DNA of 64,000 nucleotides, taken from NCBI GenBank assembly GCA_963731125.1, contig CAVSVP010000010.1, positions 62,001 through 126,000 of the forward strand, in the 5' to 3' direction. Source of the DNA: CAVSVP01 sp963731125. Its GTDB lineage: Bacteria > Pseudomonadota > Gammaproteobacteria > Competibacterales > Competibacteraceae. How positions within the stretch are numbered: position 1 is the stretch's first letter; every line of letters starts with the position of its first letter. Of the stretch, positions 1 to 10,089 are shown piece after piece. A model generated the notes under the pieces. That model saw only the letters and a list, made by a program, of their open reading frames with translations, made no database searches and was not told the DNA's origin. The translations under genes and the position numbers were made by a program.

Positions 1-210
1 AAAGGCGACTTCATCGCCATCCTTTACTGGATGATCCAGTGCGGCATATTCTCTGTTGACGGCCGTTAGAATGTTGGGCGGCAGGGGCATATCAGGCCAG
101 AGTTGTTGCCAAACTGCCGCCACGGTCAATCCCTCGCTGGGAGGAAGCCGGTCTTCGTGGCGTCCGATTCGATCCCGAAGACTAGCAAAGTACTTTACTT
201 GGATAGCCAT
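1..210 (-). CDS. moaD: MoaD, molybdopterin synthase sulfur-carrier subunit (partial)
   Basis: Seventy codons read leftward from an ATG at 210 before the window ends. The product begins MAIQVKYFASLRDRIGRHED and continues with a TAVNREYAALDHPVKDGDEVAF-like stretch, which is the ubiquitin-like beta-grasp of MoaD. In the family the C-terminus is a Gly-Gly that is adenylated and thiocarboxylated to donate sulfur for molybdopterin; that end lies outside the window. A GAGG sits about 9 bases upstream of the ATG. It follows fis by 77 bases on the same strand, an unusual neighbour for a molybdenum cofactor gene. ThiS or another sulfur carrier is a weaker alternative. Confidence 0.85.
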   Translation of the reverse strand, partial: MAIQVKYFASLRDRIGRHEDRLPPSEGLTVAAVWQQLWPDMPLPPNILTAVNREYAALDHPVKDGDEVAF

Positions 211-287
211 GATGATAAACCTCGCTGGAACAAGAGGAAACTTTTTCTCATGCTTCGTCTACCGTGGCGTCATCGCAGCAACGGGTA

Positions 288-557
288 TCAATCTAGACCG
301 TATTGCTTCAGCTTTTTGCGCAGTGTACTGCGGTTAATGCCAAGAATGTCAGCAGCTCTGCTCTGGTTGCCACGCGTATAGTGCATAATGGTTTCCAGCA
401 GGGGAAGTTCCACTTCCTGGAGAACCAGTTTGTACAGGTTGTGGGGTGTGTGGCCTTCCAGATGGCAAAGGTAATTTTGTAGGGCAACTTTAACCTGGTT
501 GCGCAGCGGTGCTGTGGGGCGTGTGCTGGCGTAGAATTCAGGATCGCTCACCGTCAT
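288..557 (-). CDS. fis: Fis, DNA-binding nucleoid protein
   Basis: An 89-residue protein, close to the usual Fis length of about 95. The C-terminal helix-turn-helix is clear (RGNQSRAADILGINRSTLRK, then KKLKQYGLD), and the N-terminal half fits the Fis dimerisation region. Fis bends DNA and controls rRNA promoters, recombination and chromosome structure. It lies downstream of prmA on the same strand. In many gammaproteobacteria dusB sits between prmA and fis; here there is only a gap of about 180 bases, so dusB is absent from this locus. A GAGGAA lies 11 bases upstream of the start. Confidence 0.95.
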   Translation of the reverse strand: MTVSDPEFYASTRPTAPLRNQVKVALQNYLCHLEGHTPHNLYKLVLQEVELPLLETIMHYTRGNQSRAADILGINRSTLRKKLKQYGLD

Positions 558-735
558 GCTGCTAGTGCTTCCTCAGTTGCCAATGAATGGAAAAGGGTTG
601 CGTTGAGAACAGGTGCTCATGCAACGTCTCTCGCAACACTATCGTTAATTATCTTTTTGCCTTACTTGGGGGTAGCAGTCAGAACGACTCATAATACCCG
701 CAGACCCAACGTTACGCCAAGAGCGATTAAGAAAG

Positions 736-1635
736 TCAGTCTTTGCGCACCGCTTGCAAGAGCACCCAATCTTCCCGATACCGGGAAGGCCCGAAAGAAA
801 ACCATGGCTTAAAAGCCTTTTGTACTTCAGCGGCCTGCGTTTCGAGAATGCCGGATAAGACAAGCTGGCCCTTGTTCCTCACCAGAGTGCTAAAGCGTGG
901 CGCTAAGCGAATCAAGGGCGCAGCAAGGATGTTCGCCAGGAGAATATCCACCGGCGGTATGATGAGGTAATCAGGCGTTCCCAGCACAATGGGTTCCCGT
1001 ACGTGATTGCGTTCGGCGTTGCGTTCGCTGGCCAGCAGTGCCTGTGGGTCAATGTCTACCGCCCAGACTCGGGAAGCCCCCAGTTTTGCGGCGGCAATGG
1101 CAAGTATTCCCGAACCACAACCGTAATCGATAGCCGTCTTGGCCTCGAGTTGTGTTCCGTCCAGCCATTCTAGGCAAAGCGACGTTGTAGGATGGGTGCC
1201 GGTACCAAAGGCCAGGCCTGGATCTAACCTCAGCGTGACCGCTTGCGGGTCGTCGGGTGGCGCCGTTTCCGTAGGGTAGACCCACAAGCGCTTGCCAAAA
1301 CGCATCGGGTGAAAGTCTTCCAGCCAGGCTCGCGTCCAATCGCGCTCAACCAGCACCTCCAGGTGGTAGCCCGGTAGCTCACTACCCAAGACACTGCGCA
1401 AGACGTGCTGAACCGCCTGAAAATCGGTTTGTGCAGCGAATAAACCGCTAACCTGGGTCTGGGACCACAGCGGAGTTTCCCCGGGGGCAGGTTCCCAAAG
1501 AGGCTGGTCACCGGCGGCTTGCAGAGCCACACTCAGCGCACCCGCGGCGAGTAAAGCGGCTTCTAATTGTTCAGGGGTATGCTTGGTCGCTGTTAAGGTA
1601 AGCTGTAACCAGGAGGCGGGCGCTTCGTCGCTCAT
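736..1635 (-). CDS. prmA: Ribosomal protein L11 methyltransferase PrmA
   Basis: A 299-residue protein of normal length for PrmA, which methylates lysines and the N-terminus of ribosomal protein L11 using S-adenosylmethionine. The N-terminal L11-recognition domain is followed by a class I methyltransferase fold: motif I is AIDYGCGSGILAIAAAKLGA, the acidic loop WAVDIDPQAL follows, and LLANILAAPL is the substrate-side motif. PFGTGTHPTT-type residues (GLAFGTGTHPTTSL) just before motif I are characteristic. It lies 79 bases downstream of accC on the same strand, the standard accB-accC-prmA order of gammaproteobacteria. Confidence 0.96.
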   Translation of the reverse strand: MSDEAPASWLQLTLTATKHTPEQLEAALLAAGALSVALQAAGDQPLWEPAPGETPLWSQTQVSGLFAAQTDFQAVQHVLRSVLGSELPGYHLEVLVERDWTRAWLEDFHPMRFGKRLWVYPTETAPPDDPQAVTLRLDPGLAFGTGTHPTTSLCLEWLDGTQLEAKTAIDYGCGSGILAIAAAKLGASRVWAVDIDPQALLASERNAERNHVREPIVLGTPDYLIIPPVDILLANILAAPLIRLAPRFSTLVRNKGQLVLSGILETQAAEVQKAFKPWFSFGPSRYREDWVLLQAVRKD

Positions 1636-1714
1636 GGGTTCGTCGCTGCAAATCGAACGTGGGGGAAGTCAAATCTAACGTTCGCATGCAATAAGGCAGG
1701 GAAATCACGCACGC

Positions 1715-3055
1715 CTAGGGTTCCAGTTGCTTTTCCAGATAGTGGATGTTGGTGCCTCCGTTGCTAAAATTTAGATCAGCAAAAATACGCCGATGCAAAG
1801 GAACATTGGTCTTAATGCCTTCAATGACGAGTTCATCCAAGGCGTTGCGCATGCGTGCTAGGGCGGAGTTGCGGTGCTCACCGTGGGCGATGAGTTTGCC
1901 GATCAGCGAATCGTAGTTGGGCGGTACCCGATAGCCATTATAAATATGGGAATCTACGCGGATTCCGGGTCCTCCGGGGGCGTGATATTGGGTGATAGTA
2001 CCGGGGGAGGGTATGAAGGTAGTAGGATCTTCGGCATTGATGCGGCACTCTATGGCATGCCCGATGATACGAATGTCGTCCTGCGTGTGGCTAAGTGTCT
2101 CTCCCGCGGCGACACGCAATTGTTCTTTGACAATATCCATACCGGTGATCATCTCAGTTACCGGATGCTCTACCTGAATGCGAGTGTTCATTTCGATAAA
2201 ATAAAAGGCGTCATCTTGATAGAGAAATTCAAACGTACCAGCGCCTCGATAGCCGATGCGCCGGCAAGCATCCGTACAAATAGCACCAATTCGGGAACGT
2301 TGCTCGGCAGTGATGCCAGGAGCCGGCGCCTCTTCAACAACCTTCTGGTGGCGGCGTTGCATGGAGCAATCCCGTTCGCCTAAGTAAATGGCGTTGCCAT
2401 GAGTGTCGGCGATAATTTGGATCTCTATGTGACGAGGATGATCGAGATATTTCTCCATATAAACAGTGTTATTGCCAAAAGCAGCCTTAGCCTCGCTGCG
2501 GGTGAGAGAGATAGCGTTAAGTAGAGTGGCTTCGCTGTGTACGACCCGCATGCCTCGACCACCGCCGCCACCGGCCGCCTTAATAATGACGGGGTAGCCA
2601 ATTTGCGCGGCAAGCTGCACATTGACAGTATCGTCCTCGCCCAGAGGACCGCCGGAACCGGGCACGCAGGGTACCCCAGCGGCTTCCATGGCGCGGATGG
2701 CGGAAATTTTGTCGCCCATTAGCCGGATGGTTTCCGGGCGTGGGCCAATAAAGATAAAGCCGCTCTGTTCCACGCGTTCAGCAAAATCGGCATTTTCCGC
2801 TAGAAAGCCGTAACCAGGATGAATGGCGACTGCGTCGGTTACTTCAGCAGCGCTAATTAGGGCCGGCATATTAAGATAGCTTTCGGCAGAGGGCGCAGGC
2901 CCTATACAGACCGTTTCATCAGCGAGGCGAACATGTTTCAAATCCCTGTCCACCGTTGAGTGGACTGCCACGGTTTGAATTCCCAACTCCCGACAGGTAC
3001 GGAGTATGCGCAGCGCTATTTCACCGCGATTGGCAATGACAATTTTTTCCAGCAT
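1715..3055 (-). CDS. accC: Biotin carboxylase subunit of acetyl-CoA carboxylase
   Basis: A 446-residue ATP-grasp enzyme that carboxylates the biotin on AccB, the first half-reaction of fatty acid synthesis. The start is MLEKIVIANRGEIALRILRT, the glycine-rich ATP loop is KAAGGGGGRGMRVV, and the catalytic region holds GERDCSMQRRHQK and FIEMNTRIQVEHPVTE. I chose the ATG at 3055, not a TTG three codons upstream, because the family begins at this methionine. The gene starts 12 bases after the accB stop and is surely co-transcribed with it. Confidence 0.97.
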   Translation of the reverse strand: MLEKIVIANRGEIALRILRTCRELGIQTVAVHSTVDRDLKHVRLADETVCIGPAPSAESYLNMPALISAAEVTDAVAIHPGYGFLAENADFAERVEQSGFIFIGPRPETIRLMGDKISAIRAMEAAGVPCVPGSGGPLGEDDTVNVQLAAQIGYPVIIKAAGGGGGRGMRVVHSEATLLNAISLTRSEAKAAFGNNTVYMEKYLDHPRHIEIQIIADTHGNAIYLGERDCSMQRRHQKVVEEAPAPGITAEQRSRIGAICTDACRRIGYRGAGTFEFLYQDDAFYFIEMNTRIQVEHPVTEMITGMDIVKEQLRVAAGETLSHTQDDIRIIGHAIECRINAEDPTTFIPSPGTITQYHAPGGPGIRVDSHIYNGYRVPPNYDSLIGKLIAHGEHRNSALARMRNALDELVIEGIKTNVPLHRRIFADLNFSNGGTNIHYLEKQLEP

Positions 3056-3067
3056 GCCGGGCAAAGC

Positions 3068-3532
3068 CTATTCAATAATGAACAGCGGCTGATCAAACTC
3101 GACGGGTTGACCGTTTTCCGCCAGTATTTGAGTAACCGTACCTGCCTGGTCAGCTTCAATTTGGTTAAACATTTTCATCGCCTCAATAATGCAAACGGTA
3201 TCACCGACATCAACCTGCTGTCCCACTTCAACAAACGTTTTTGAACCTGGCGAGGGTGACCGATAAAAGGTTCCTACCATGGGTGATTTGAGCACATGAC
3301 CCTGTTGAACAGGCTCGTTAGCTTCAGGGGTTGTCCCGAGTGTTGGTGGTGTTGACAGAGAGGCCGGGTTAGCGTAAGTAGCCGGTATGGCAGGCGGCAG
3401 CATCACTGTCGCCGCCTGCTGGTGCAGATGGCGGCTAATGCGCACCGACTCTTCGCCTTCCTGAATTTCAATTTCAGAAATCCCGGATTCTTCCAAAAGC
3501 TCAATCAGTTTTTTAATCTTGCGTATATCCAT
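3068..3532 (-). CDS. accB: Biotin carboxyl carrier protein (BCCP)
   Basis: A 154-residue protein with the family's N-terminal helix (MDIRKIKKLIELLEESGISE), a Pro/Ala-rich linker around residues 45-75, and a C-terminal biotinyl domain. The biotinylated lysine is in EAMKMFNQIEAD. The protein carries carboxybiotin from AccC to the carboxyltransferase. It lies between aroQ and accC with gaps of 6 and 12 bases, so aroQ-accB-accC-prmA look like one transcription unit, as in many relatives. Confidence 0.97.
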   Translation of the reverse strand: MDIRKIKKLIELLEESGISEIEIQEGEESVRISRHLHQQAATVMLPPAIPATYANPASLSTPPTLGTTPEANEPVQQGHVLKSPMVGTFYRSPSPGSKTFVEVGQQVDVGDTVCIIEAMKMFNQIEADQAGTVTQILAENGQPVEFDQPLFIIE

Positions 3533-3538
3533 AACAAT

Positions 3539-3991
3539 TTATGCCCCGTTGCGCTTAGCAAGATAGTGACTGGCGGCCTGCAGGGCTAGTTCGTAGCCTT
3601 GAGCTCCCAGCCCGCTAATAACGCCGATGGCTATATCCGAAAGATAAGAGTGGTGACGGAAAGGTTCGCGAGCAAAGATATTTGACAGGTGTACCTCAAT
3701 AAAAGGTATTGCAACGCCAAGCAGGACGTCCCGCAGCGCAATACTGGTATGGGTATAAGCAGCCGGATTAATCACAATAAAGTCTATCGCCTCATCGTGC
3801 GCCGCCTGAATTTTGTCAATCAGTGCGTGTTCGGCATTACTCTGAAAAAACAGCACCTCATGTCCCAAATTCCTCCCTAGCGTCTCGCAGCCTTGGCGAA
3901 TGGTTTCTAACGTAGCAACACCATAGAGATCCGGCTCACGAGTACCGAGCAGGTTGAGATTTGGGCCATTGAGAATCAGCAGTTTTGCCAT
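3539..3991 (-). CDS. aroQ: 3-dehydroquinate dehydratase, type II
   Basis: A 150-residue type II dehydroquinase of the shikimate pathway, which converts 3-dehydroquinate to 3-dehydroshikimate. Diagnostic stretches are MAKLLILNGPNLNLLGTREP with the catalytic Tyr soon after (DLYG), FFQSNAEHALIDKI, INPAAYTHTSIALRD and FIEVHLSNIFAREPFRHHSY. The frame stays open 18 codons upstream, but family proteins start at the MAKLL methionine, so I use 3991. The gene leads the acc cluster. Confidence 0.95.
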   Translation of the reverse strand: MAKLLILNGPNLNLLGTREPDLYGVATLETIRQGCETLGRNLGHEVLFFQSNAEHALIDKIQAAHDEAIDFIVINPAAYTHTSIALRDVLLGVAIPFIEVHLSNIFAREPFRHHSYLSDIAIGVISGLGAQGYELALQAASHYLAKRNGA

Positions 3992-4193
3992 AAGGTTGAA
4001 TCGCTGTAAGGGGAATCGTGAATTAGTAAGCTGCGGATTGTGCATGAACCAACAGGCGTTGTCCAGAAAAATGCCAGATCAACGAAAATCGCTGCAAGAT
4101 GGCGGCTGATCATGAAAGTTTCAGCGAAATTAGGCTTAATAGACAACCTAGTAGATCTTTTGATCAGTCAGACTCCGGCTGACTGGGTTGAGC

Positions 4194-4208
4194 GGCGGTG
4201 ACACCGCC
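4194..4208. other. Small perfect hairpin between aroQ and the cNMP-domain genes
   Basis: GGCGGTG-A-CACCGCC is a perfect seven-base inverted repeat with a one-base centre. It follows the stop of the cyclic-nucleotide-binding gene and precedes aroQ. There is no T-run, so it is not a typical intrinsic terminator. It may be a protein site or chance. Confidence 0.35.
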
Positions 4209-4239
4209 CAATCCGGCGCCCCAGCGCTTCGCTTGAGGT

Positions 4240-4722
4240 CTAATTAAGCTTCCTGTCTGCAGATGCTGCCGCTATCGAGGTGTGTACGCAGGCGCGTAAA
4301 TCCCGAACCAGCTGCACGGCGATAAGGTTTTGAAAATGCTGGGCAAGGGGAGCCTCCGCAGTAAACAAAAGCGCAAAGGCATTGACGGGTAAGAACGCTG
4401 CCGTGACTTCCCCAACGGCACGATATGTGGCCCAAGCAGGGCGATGATCAATAAGGGCCACCAGCCCAAATAAATCGCCAGGCCCAAGGCGTTCTATAAT
4501 ATCTTTTCCGCGCCGCTTGGCACGCTTATGAGTGGCTGTCACCTCACCTTGAATAATAAGGTACATATTCTCGTTGCGCTTATCTTCACTGATAAACTCA
4601 TGACCGTCGGGAAAACGCTCAACCACCATGGCCCGCTCCAGAATGGTGAGTTCTTGCGGCCCAAATTCGGCGAGAGCCGGAACGGTTTGTAGAAAGTCCG
4701 AGAAATTCGTTTCCAGATTCAT
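4240..4722 (-). CDS. Cyclic nucleotide-binding domain protein (second of a tandem pair)
   Basis: About 160 residues forming a single cNMP-binding (CAP-type effector) domain with no DNA-binding domain. The fold shows as FPDGHEFISEDKRNENMYLI, then IQGEVTATHKRAKRRGKD and LGPGDLFGLVALIDHRPAWATYRA; the arginine/glutamate pair of true cAMP sites is not clearly kept, so ligand binding is uncertain. I prefer the ATG at 4722, preceded by GGACGG at a good distance, over an in-frame ATG at 4761 that would overlap the upstream gene. It forms a pair with the gene at 4745-5251 and may act in a signalling complex. Confidence 0.75.
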   Translation of the reverse strand: MNLETNFSDFLQTVPALAEFGPQELTILERAMVVERFPDGHEFISEDKRNENMYLIIQGEVTATHKRAKRRGKDIIERLGPGDLFGLVALIDHRPAWATYRAVGEVTAAFLPVNAFALLFTAEAPLAQHFQNLIAVQLVRDLRACVHTSIAAASADRKLN

Positions 4723-4744
4723 AGCTGCCGTCCGTTGGTTTCTG

Positions 4745-5251
4745 TCAAGGCTGCTGTGCAATTCTGCCTAGCCGGAAAAATTCAACAAGGTTATCAGGCT
4801 GATCGCGCTCTGCCATATATTCTTCATAGGTCCGTAACCAGTTCACCAGATTCAGGGAAAAGGCACGTAGCAAATCGCTACCCACCCGTGGCTGAGTGGC
4901 GCGCAGTCGTACCAGTCCGACATGGGTTAGGCGTAGCAGAATACTGGGTCCGATGACCGTTGCGCTGAGCAACGCAGGGCCCGGATCAATTACTGCTGCC
5001 ATACCTGAAAATTGCCCGGGTCCGATGGTACCAAGACACTTTTCTTCTCCGGCAATGGTCAGCGAAAGAGCTACCTTCCCTTCCCATACCAGATAAAACG
5101 CATCGGCGTCTTCTCCGTAGCGATATAGCACTTGGCCTGGTGTTGCTGTGATACGCTCCAAGCTATTAAGCACACTTTGCACTGCCGCGCGATTGAGCTT
5201 ATCGAGCAGCTGTGGAAAGCGGTTCTGCAGCGATTCGGGGGTGATGGTCAT
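4745..5251 (-). CDS. Cyclic nucleotide-binding domain protein (first of a tandem pair)
   Basis: A 168-residue single-domain protein of the cNMP-binding family: TPGQVLYRYGEDADAFYLVW, then EGKVALSLT, and the phosphate-binding-cassette-like GTIGPGQFSGMAAVIDPGPALLSATV. No output domain is visible. The ATG at 5251 has a strong ribosome site (AGGGAGG) seven bases ahead, which decides the start against an upstream in-frame ATG at 5296. It lies 22 bases before its paralogue. Function unknown beyond ligand sensing. Confidence 0.75.
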   Translation of the reverse strand: MTITPESLQNRFPQLLDKLNRAAVQSVLNSLERITATPGQVLYRYGEDADAFYLVWEGKVALSLTIAGEEKCLGTIGPGQFSGMAAVIDPGPALLSATVIGPSILLRLTHVGLVRLRATQPRVGSDLLRAFSLNLVNWLRTYEEYMAERDQPDNLVEFFRLGRIAQQP

Positions 5252-5381
5252 GGTAAATCCTCCCTGCGGTAGCACCGCGCACCACTTGCGAAGCAAGGAT
5301 TAAGCAAAGCACTATATAACCACTGACTGGCTGGACGAGTGGCCGGCATCAGCGCCTGGTAAAAATGCGGTGGCCGTTGCA

Positions 5382-7004
5382 CTAGAAATTCAGCAGGACT
5401 GGGCGGTGAACAGTCAGCCCAAATTCCCTCTCTACATCAGCAACCGATGGAACAGGCTGGAAAATTAACGGCCTCTGCATGCCCCCTCCGACTGCTAAGC
5501 TACCAACGCCACGCAGTGGTTGTAGAGCATCTCTGCCGCCGGAGGCTACTCCCACCAGGAGCAAAATACCATAGATCAGCAGTACCACTCCCAGACCCTT
5601 GACCAAGGTACGCCAGGTCGGTGCGCTCTGGGTTAGAGGTTGCAGAGCCCCCATGTAAGTCGCACAGACGATTAGCAATATGGCCCACAATAGCATACTG
5701 ACTGTCGCGGGTAAGATACGTTCAAGCAGCCAGATAGCCACTGTCAGCAGAAGTACGCCAAACACGGCTTTAATCCGCTCCATCCACTGCCCGGCGCGGG
5801 GTAACAAGCGTCCGGCGGAAGCACCAATCAGCAGCAGAGGGATTCCCATGCCTAGGCTCATGATAAACAAAGCCGTGCCGCCAAGTACCGTATCGCCGGT
5901 GGCGGCAATCATTGTAAGTACCCCGATTAGGGGTGGTGCTACACAGGGACCGATGATTAACGCGGACAGCAGTCCCATAATGGCAACACCTAAGTAGCTA
6001 CCGCCCCGTTGGCGATTGCTAAATTCGCTAAGCCGGTTTTGCCACCGCTCCGGCAGTTGTAATTGATAAAAACCAAACATGGACAGTGCCAGAAGGACAA
6101 ATAAAGCGCTAAAGCCAATAAGAATCCAGGTATTCTGGAACACAGCCTGAATATTTTGCCCAAGCAAAGCTGCCAGCACTCCGCCAACGGTGTAGGTTAT
6201 CGCCATCGCCAATACATAGACCAGCGACAATAGAAAAGCGCGCCGCCGGGTAAGGGTCTCGCCCTGCCCGACGATAAGGCTGGATAAAATAGGTATCATG
6301 GGAAATACGCAGGGCGTAAAGGCTAACAGAAGACCAAAACCCAAAAAAGCCGGCAGCGCCCAGAAGCGTTTTGCAGTTAGCATATGAGCCATACGATCCT
6401 GTTCCGACGCAACGCCAAGCCTGTCTCCGCCGGCCGGTTTCCCAGCCAGCCCGGCTGTTTGGCTCGCAGGTATAGAGGCTGTTTCCAGGGCTGCTAGGGT
6501 CACGGGTATGCTCTGGGTCAGCGGTGGATAGCATACGCCAATTTCTGCACAACCTTGATAGCTGGCATGTACCACGATATTGCGCATCCGCGCTTGCGAT
6601 CTTTGCAGATGTACTGTGGCTACGGCTTGTTGATAATAGACTTCTTGACGGCCAAAGAATTCATCCTCTTTGTAGGTACCGGCGGGAAGATCAATAGCGG
6701 CGATATGCGATGCGCTATTCTCCGGCAGGCTGAGCCGCAATTTATCTTTGTAAAGATAATAGCCATCGGCGATGTTCCAACGGGCCACCAGGGTGTAGGG
6801 ATCTGACGCTGTGATGGAAAGTACGAAGGCTTGCTCAGGGTCCAGAAGGGTATCCTGAGTATTATGGCCAAACAGGGTATCCTTGGGCTGCGTGAGTGCC
6901 CTCATTGGATCAAGCAGACCGTCTTCAGGGCCGGCCTGAACGGCGGGTAGAAAGGAAAATACCAGGCAAAGCGTTAGTAGTAGCCAATCTCTCATACAGA
7001 CCAT
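5382..7004 (-). CDS. dsbD: DsbD-like thiol:disulfide interchange protein lacking the C-terminal thioredoxin domain
   Basis: A 540-residue inner-membrane electron carrier that in DsbD passes reductant from cytosolic thioredoxin to periplasmic partners. Visible parts: a signal peptide (MRDWLLLTLCLVFSFLPAVQA), the alpha domain with its cysteine pair (CAEIGVCYPP), and an eight-helix membrane domain with FTPCVFPMIPILSS and GPCVAPPLIGVL. The gamma domain, a thioredoxin fold with CxxC, should follow VPSVADVEREFG, but translation stops at RPVLLNF, where other DsbDs continue into YADWC. No gamma remnant is readable in the 130 bases before the next gene. GAGGG six bases upstream supports the start at 7004; ATGs at 7010 and 6995 are alternatives. 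It may depend on a separate thioredoxin-like protein, or be inactive. Confidence 0.85.
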   Translation of the reverse strand: MVCMRDWLLLTLCLVFSFLPAVQAGPEDGLLDPMRALTQPKDTLFGHNTQDTLLDPEQAFVLSITASDPYTLVARWNIADGYYLYKDKLRLSLPENSASHIAAIDLPAGTYKEDEFFGRQEVYYQQAVATVHLQRSQARMRNIVVHASYQGCAEIGVCYPPLTQSIPVTLAALETASIPASQTAGLAGKPAGGDRLGVASEQDRMAHMLTAKRFWALPAFLGFGLLLAFTPCVFPMIPILSSLIVGQGETLTRRRAFLLSLVYVLAMAITYTVGGVLAALLGQNIQAVFQNTWILIGFSALFVLLALSMFGFYQLQLPERWQNRLSEFSNRQRGGSYLGVAIMGLLSALIIGPCVAPPLIGVLTMIAATGDTVLGGTALFIMSLGMGIPLLLIGASAGRLLPRAGQWMERIKAVFGVLLLTVAIWLLERILPATVSMLLWAILLIVCATYMGALQPLTQSAPTWRTLVKGLGVVLLIYGILLLVGVASGGRDALQPLRGVGSLAVGGGMQRPLIFQPVPSVADVEREFGLTVHRPVLLNF

Positions 7005-7153
7005 TGACATCCCTCTGACGTGCTCTCTTCCATTTCGATAGTGTAGGGCATTATCAAGAAAATCTTTCACACCGAATAGGTTAACCATTGACCGGCAATA
7101 GCGACTTTGCAACGCGGGGGTGGAGTCATTCCGGTAAGAGAACGCAGAGGTTA

Positions 7154-7486
7154 CTAGCCTTGGCTATCCGCTAGACTGGCGTCGAGCCAAGCGAGGTACT
7201 CAGTATCGCCGTGCTGGATGGGCAAGGCGATGATTTCCGGAACATCATAGGGATGCAGGTCGCGGATGCGGTTCTCCAGAGCCGCATAGACGTCACGACG
7301 CGTTTTTATCAGTAACAACAGTTCTGCATCAGAGTGCAGTTCTTCCCGCCAGCGGTACACCGAGGTAATGCCAGGGAGTATGTTGACACAGGCCACGAGT
7401 CTTTCGGTGACTACCGCCTGCGCTATACGTTCCGCAGCAGCACGGTCTGGACAGGTGCAAAATACGACGAGATGGTGTGCGTCCAT
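7154..7486 (-). CDS. cutA: Divalent-cation tolerance protein CutA
   Basis: A 110-residue CutA1 protein, the normal length for this small trimeric PII-like fold. The signature runs MDAHHLVVFCTCPDRAAAER, then LVACVNILPGITSVYRWREE, LLLIKTRRD and LHPYDVPEIIALPI. Its role in copper tolerance is assigned from genetics; the biochemical function is unsettled. The open frame continues upstream into the groES promoter region, but the family start is the MDAHH methionine. It precedes dsbD on the same strand, the usual cutA-dsbD order. Confidence 0.93.
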   Translation of the reverse strand: MDAHHLVVFCTCPDRAAAERIAQAVVTERLVACVNILPGITSVYRWREELHSDAELLLLIKTRRDVYAALENRIRDLHPYDVPEIIALPIQHGDTEYLAWLDASLADSQG

Positions 7487-7677
7487 GGTTAAGTGTTGCC
7501 TTTCATCGGAGTAATGTGACGCTATTAATGTTAAGGCGCCTGACGTTAATCGAGCATCGCAGAATCCATAAATCATATGCCCGGTCAGTAAAATCGCAAA
7601 TACCTTTTTGCGACTTCGCCCCTTGAATTTTCCCAAACTGTCCTCACCTACCTCAGTGTGTTTTTGAATAATTGTGC

Positions 7678-7705
7678 TTGACAGCTCAATTTGACCCTTT
7701 ATCAT
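7678..7705 (+). promoter_or_regulatory. Sigma-70-type promoter of groESL
   Basis: TTGACA at 7678-7683 and TATCAT at 7700-7705, separated by 16 bases. The -10 box overlaps the left end of the CIRCE operator, so a repressor bound there would block polymerase. Confidence 0.75.
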
Positions 7706-7731
7706 TAGCACTCACTCAAAGAGAGTGCTAA
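7705..7731. promoter_or_regulatory. CIRCE operator (HrcA site)
   Basis: TTAGCACTC, nine bases, then GAGTGCTAA: an exact match to the CIRCE consensus inverted repeat bound by the heat-shock repressor HrcA. It sits between the groESL -10 box and the groES start. It implies that hrcA is present elsewhere in this genome. Confidence 0.95.
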
Positions 7732-7778
7732 CAATTAGCGCTGACGTTATTCATCCAACCACGAGGAGATTAGCTTCA

Positions 7779-8069
7779 ATGAACTTGCGTCCTTTGCATG
7801 ATCGCGTAATCATCAAGCGCGCAGAAGAGGAAACCAAAAGTGCCGGCGGTATCGTGCTTCCCGGTTCCGCTGCCGAAAAGCCCGCGCGCGGTCAGGTCAT
7901 CGCTGTTGGCCGAGGTAAGCTGCTGGAAAACGGTGAGGTGCGCTCCTTGGATGTCAAGGCCGGTGACCATGTTCTGTTCGGCAAATATTCTGGTAGCGAA
8001 GTAAAAGTCGATGACGAAGATTACATCGTCATGCGCGAAGACGAAATCATGGCCATTATCGAAGGCTAG
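7779..8069 (+). CDS. groES: Co-chaperonin GroES
   Basis: A 96-residue co-chaperonin that caps the GroEL ring. It starts MNLRPLHDRVIIKRAEEETK and carries the mobile loop SAGGIVLPGSAAEKPARGQV, which binds GroEL. The ATG at 7779 follows GAGGAG at a good distance. It is the first gene of the CIRCE-controlled groES-groEL operon, 49 bases ahead of groEL. Confidence 0.98.
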   Translation: MNLRPLHDRVIIKRAEEETKSAGGIVLPGSAAEKPARGQVIAVGRGKLLENGEVRSLDVKAGDHVLFGKYSGSEVKVDDEDYIVMREDEIMAIIEG

Positions 8070-8118
8070 ATATTTTCTTGGTGTAACGACAACATTGGAA
8101 TTCTAGAGGAAACCCTAA

Positions 8119-9789
<1,671 letters not shown>

Positions 9790-9834
9790 GCCTGCCCTGC
9801 GTTCGCTGCTTAATAGCAATAGCAAGAAAGCCAG

Positions 9835-9865
9835 AAAAGCCTCGCTTCGGCGGGGCTTTTTTTTT
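9835..9865 (+). terminator. Intrinsic terminator of groESL
   Basis: A hairpin with arms AAAAGCCTCGC and GCGGGGCTTTT around a TTCG tetraloop (one G-U pair), continuing into a run of nine T. It lies 45 bases after the groEL stop. Confidence 0.93.
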
Positions 9866-10089
9866 GGTGCACTATGAAATAATAAACTTACTGCAAAAAT
9901 GAGCGTTGCGGCGTCGGGCTAAAGGGTGTCGCCAGCAGCGCACCGGGAGGTGCGCGGTAACGGCAGGGTTAAGCGACGGTGACACGCCCGGCCTGGCCAG
10001 CTAGAGTTTGGCTTATGTTAAGCGGTCTAATCAGCATCCTTAAACCTTCCGATGAGGGGCAGGGTTGCTAAGAGTGAAGGATGTTTACC

